Shown here piece after piece: positions 21,701 through 23,676 of a DNA stretch of 23,676 nt. Position 1 is the stretch's first letter. Every line of letters begins with the position of its first letter. Source of the DNA: Reclinomonas americana ATCC 50394 (taxonomy: Eukaryota > Jakobida > Jakobea > Jakobida); assembly GCA_048213135.1 (NCBI GenBank), contig PS015273.1, positions 84,452 to 108,127 of the forward strand, read 5' to 3'. The position numbers were made by a program, and so were the translations under genes. The notes below the pieces were generated by a model. That model had not been told where the DNA came from. It saw only the letters and a list, made by a program, of their open reading frames with translations, and made no database searches.

Positions 21701-23370
21701 CAGAACCTCCTTCGCCTGGGAGGGAGCTGCCTCCCTTGCAGCTGCCAGTGGCACTGTTTCCAGTGGCGGATACACTCTACATAATTGTTGTCGTGAGAAC
21801 ATGATTCGAATCACGGCAGGTCAACACAAACCCTCATGATCACAGAAGTCGACGAGGAAACCGAGGCAAACGAAGCCCAAACAGCTCCACCACCGACTCC
21901 TTGACCGCCACTGGCGTGTGTGACGGAACATTCCGGACCGGCTGCTGAGCATTGTACTCCACTGGCACTATTAACCACCGAATTGCCACTGAGCGATGTG
22001 CCGAGGAACTGGACATGCAGAGCATTGCTGACAAAAAGTCCACCGCCGCCCACATTCGTGAAACCGTTTGCAGATTTCTCATCACCGTTTCCACATTGGA
22101 GTACGGTGTTGTTGGTCCACGCACCACTCACATCCGTCACCGTCGCCGAGATTGGATCCGCCACATACATGGCGCCGCCGCCAGTGTTGCCCTTGGTGAG
22201 ATTCATCGCCGTGCTGTTGACGAAATGGGTACCGACCATGTTTACGGTAACGCCACCCGTTCCCGACACGAACACCGCGCCGCCACCCGCAAAGCCCGAC
22301 GATGTCGCTGTACTGCCTGAACCGACAACCGAGTTACTGGAGAACACACTGTCTTGCAAAAAGACAGTGGCATCAGCGGCGAGATTGACAAGTGACATAG
22401 CGGCTCCAGAGGCATCGTCGCCGACTTTGGTGCATCCATGCCAAGTGGAGCCCGTGATCCGAGCGACCGAGAAGCGACCGGATGCGACCACGGCAGAGGA
22501 CAGTGTACCACGTGCAGATGCACGGTGGTTTACAAACTGAGAGTCGGAGATGGAGAGCGATGCGGAGGAAGTTGCGGGCAGGGCTGTTGCATCCAGCTGG
22601 AGCGCGCCTGCCGTAGCGCCAGTGAACGAGCAATTGGAGACGACGACCTGCGGAGATAGTGTGGTGGCCAGAGCGCTCCAAGAGACCGCCGGCTGACCGC
22701 CAGTCACGGTGAGGCCAATCATCTCGAAACGTGATGAATCTTGTACGACAACGGATGAAGACGCTTGCAAGATGGGCAGTGCCGATGATGATGAAGCCTG
22801 GAGGGTGATGTTGCGACCTGTGGAAACGAGAGTGAGCGAGCTTGGAAACGAATCGTGCGCAGCGGCTGCGCTCACCACTTAGAGCGAGGGGTGCTGACAA
22901 TAAAAAATTGTCGCCTGAGAACAGAACCTGCAAGGCCCACTCCGGTGACGTAGCCGCGTATCCACGCTGCTCACATGATGCCATGATCTGACTCAGAGCG
23001 CAGGGCGAAGCGGAATAACCACAGGGCGTGGATGAGGAGCCTGCGGCGGCGACATTCACTGGAGGATGCGGACATGAGATATGATAACTTCATTGCCAAG
23101 AACACAAGAAGCACGCATGCTCATACGCTCACCTGTACAGAGAGGCGACGGAGGTGCGGATGCGAAAAAAGTTGCACGATCAGACGCAAGCGGAGTTGAG
23201 CGGCGGACAATAGTGTGGGGGACGGCGGGTTCGAAAGCACACGATGTGGACATGACTTGCTCTCCACTGTCGCTCGCAGCACACATGTGGAACAGAGCAC
23301 TGATTAGAAGCAGCACTGTTGCCATCACTCCCACCGAGCATGCTGCAATCACACGACGTGTGTATCGCAT
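12783..23370 (-). CDS. giant Pmp-type beta-helix receptor-like polytopic membrane protein
   Basis: Model of 35 exons, high to low: 23370-23133, 23058-22876, 22817-21832, 21776-21648, 21582-21433, 21368-21237, 21161-21101, 20987-20902, 20808-20751, 20684-20599, 20506-20452, 20333-20260, 20167-20113, 20011-19917, 19847-19787, 19699-19611, 19518-19461, 19333-19245, 19106-19031, 18905-18820, 18692-18617, 18514-18432, 18376-18236, 18174-18034, 17956-17914, 17854-17757, 17676-17539, 17465-15300, 15230-14652, 14595-14460, 14395-13915, 13844-13727, 13666-13606, 13368-13202, 13145-12783. Total 7638 nt, 2545 residues, all phases compatible. The ATG at 23370 begins a signal peptide (IAACSVGVMATVLLLISALF). 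Residues about 140-1850 carry roughly 39 turns with GG[AGV][ILV] and FxxN motifs, as in chlamydial Pmp repeats. A Cys-rich stalk (about 1970-2125) and 8-10 helices with a tail of about 60 residues follow. Role is inferred as adhesion or sensing. Homologue unknown to me. Confidence 0.85.
12970..14560 (-). other. polytopic membrane domain of the Pmp gene
   Basis: Exons 30-35, residues about 2125-2485. Hydrophobic stretches in order: FAKMLAFVLFVHVFFQ, SAEIIIFTLQTTTLLF, LLTFVVPHI, SPFVSLAILWACFVLHCLL, YILTTVVLLLGAYEG, IIPLFAVLFAAILSVPVLVV, RLIVLAVLFPLAATG, PLALWVVCVAFLMVHLVV, AIGLGSLVVISTVF and VVTCIVILSLVGAVLVG. An extracellular-looking loop CTEVGNSHVVLFSPSIVCYE precedes the sixth. A motif LYDHFRPPVVWY before RRLIVL resembles the pre-helix segment seen in other protist multi-TM surface proteins (family memory only). 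The last about 60 residues are hydrophilic and probably cytosolic. Confidence 0.7.
13845..13914 (-). other. Pmp-gene intron with GTTGCG donor
   Basis: 70-bp intron, phase 2, beginning GTTGCGTTTTATTTGCAG and ending GTGCACAG. It joins SPSIVCYEGV to WQRIIPLFAVLF, restoring the loop-to-helix transition. It is the one exact GTTGCG intron in the minus-strand gene and matches the donor used five times in the FN3 gene. Confidence 0.75.
14537..15035 (-). other. Cys-rich GCC2/GCC3- and EGF-like stalk of the Pmp gene
   Basis: In exons 29-30. CPAGYSYTDIGCQQCPPGEY is followed by CVPCPANADCLGG, a W-rich segment, CPYDYCERG, and PLCGACK joined by splicing to EGYSQWQGVCIPC. This cysteine order (C-x-x-G-x-x-x, C-x-x-C-x-x-G-x-Y, then PLCGxCxxGY) is typical of ephrin-receptor/GCC2_GCC3-like modules. 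These commonly sit between a beta-helix ectodomain and transmembrane helices in protist surface proteins. The splice that creates the last motif supports the exon model. Confidence 0.75.
15300..17465 (-). other. uninterrupted exon with about 20 Pmp-type beta-helix repeats
   Basis: Exon 28, 722 codons with no intron. About 20 turns show the pattern N-x-A-x-x-x-GGG-[ILV] (GGGAVLAI, GGGALLLD, GGGLAV, GGGMFA, GGGVYA, GGGVSA, GGGLFA, GGGVFW). S-x-[VIF]-x-x-N motifs lie between them. After about residue 1800 the pattern ends in DVFGQFMSTLDNTQFHVTC, a non-helix cap before the Cys-rich stalk. The same repeat family upstream is cut into small exons, so this block differs sharply in intron density. Confidence 0.8.
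17539..18376 (-). repeat. diverged beta-helix units, partly unsplit
   Basis: Exons 23-27. Exons 18376-18236 and 18174-18034 are each exactly 141 nt and contain both halves of the repeat (for example VIQDCFF, then NGNGG, then NGGGVLLLFLG) with no internal intron. Exons 17956-17914 plus 17854-17757 form another split unit of 141 nt in total, with its phase-1 intron at the same place. Exon 17676-17539 (138 nt) is again unsplit. These units are less similar to the eight-copy array and look older. Confidence 0.8.
18432..21161 (-). repeat. tandem array of eight two-exon/two-intron beta-helix cassettes
   Basis: Eight consecutive copies of the same gene-structure unit, exons 7-22. Each unit has exon a (55-76 nt, consensus T[IV]SNCTFxSNTANxNGNGG), a phase-1 intron usually starting GTGAG, exon b (74-95 nt, centre NGGGVML[IF]), and a phase-0 intron usually starting GTGTGT or GTGCGT. 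Unit bounds: 21161-20902, 20808-20599, 20506-20260, 20167-19917, 19847-19611, 19518-19245, 19106-18820, 18692-18432. Starts are spaced 302-414 bp. Introns (66-138 bp) keep position, phase and donor class between copies. This indicates tandem duplication of genomic DNA including introns. Confidence 0.9.
21162..21236 (-). other. GC-AG intron
   Basis: On the minus strand the preceding exon ends AGT CAG and the intron begins GCACGT. It ends TTGCAG before ACA ATT ATG AAC TGC. Only the GC donor gives the phase-0 junction found in every homologous copy. The GT four bases later would shift the frame. Confidence 0.65.
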
Positions 23371-23676
23371 TTGATATCGCGATCGAATCTGGATCGACGG
23401 CGTTTCGAATTCGCTGGCCAATGGCTTGTTCATCTGCGCCGCACACGGAGTCTGCACGCACGCCAACAGATGTGTGAGATGACATAAAATTTGCGAGAAG
23501 TGTGAACGCCGCACAGTGTCTTTTCGCGCTCCTGATCCAGCGAACGACGAACGGTGGGGAGGACGATCGAATTTTCTGACAAACTTCACATGTACACGAG
23601 GCGATTGCCTGACCTCGTCGATCCATGCGTCGTATAACAGACTTAGTCGACGGTGCACATTGCTGCACATATCCAA
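23371..23676 (-). other. upstream flank of the Pmp gene, open in frame
   Basis: 306 bp upstream of the chosen ATG. The frame stays open to the window edge and contains another in-frame ATG at 23433. The peptide it would add is hydrophilic and unlike a leader. I favour 23370 because the signal peptide starts there. A longer N-terminus, which would turn the signal peptide into an internal anchor, cannot be excluded. No clear promoter motif is seen. Confidence 0.45.

Noticed and set aside
21800-21815. ATGATTCGAATCA resembling a tRNA T-loop
   Set aside because: No acceptor stem, D arm or anticodon arm can be placed around it, and it lies in a 55-bp intron of the Pmp gene.

Overview
This window is nuclear DNA from a microbial eukaryote, probably a free-living protist. 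The evidence is many short GT-AG introns, pyrimidine-rich low-complexity intron sequence, two very large modular secreted or membrane proteins, and a 20-N scaffold gap. Nothing looks bacterial or viral. I cannot name the species from sequence alone. FN3 giants beside Pmp-repeat membrane proteins would fit an apusomonad, amoebozoan or similar flagellate or amoeba, but that is a guess.

Layout. Positions 1-2672 hold no gene I can name. The stretch contains GA/CT/CA/GT simple repeats and one convincing isolated intron (899-981), so part of it may be transcribed. Gene 1 (+ strand, 2673-12098, 8 exons) encodes a 2378-residue secreted protein. It has a signal peptide, about a dozen fibronectin-III-like modules, an inserted block of glycine-rich GxGY repeats and a C-terminal hydrophobic tail that looks like a GPI-attachment signal. 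Its fifth intron (4389-5424) holds a (CT)n tract of about 500 bp and the assembly gap. Positions 12099-12782 are a convergent intergenic region with two sets of long inverted repeats. Gene 2 (- strand, 23370-12783, 35 exons by my model, all phases compatible) encodes a 2545-residue membrane protein. It has a signal peptide, a very long Pmp-type (FxxN / GG[AGV][ILV]) beta-helix ectodomain, a Cys-rich GCC2/EGF-like stalk, and a polytopic membrane domain of about 8-10 helices with a short cytosolic tail. Positions 23371-23676 are its upstream flank.

Most notable points. (1) In gene 2, a two-exon/two-intron cassette is repeated in tandem eight times, each copy coding about 49 residues and spaced about 300-410 bp. 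Each exon appears to encode one beta-helix rung, and unsplit versions of the same unit lie beside it. (2) Six introns in the two genes share the unusual 5' splice site GTTGCG, five of them in gene 1. (3) The convergent 3' region carries the same element of about 44 bp, containing AATAAA, in opposite orientations, about 410-430 nt past each stop codon.

Both genes encode giant extracellular proteins and converge tail to tail. A shared cell-surface role (adhesion, sensing or recognition) is plausible, but it is inference from architecture and position.
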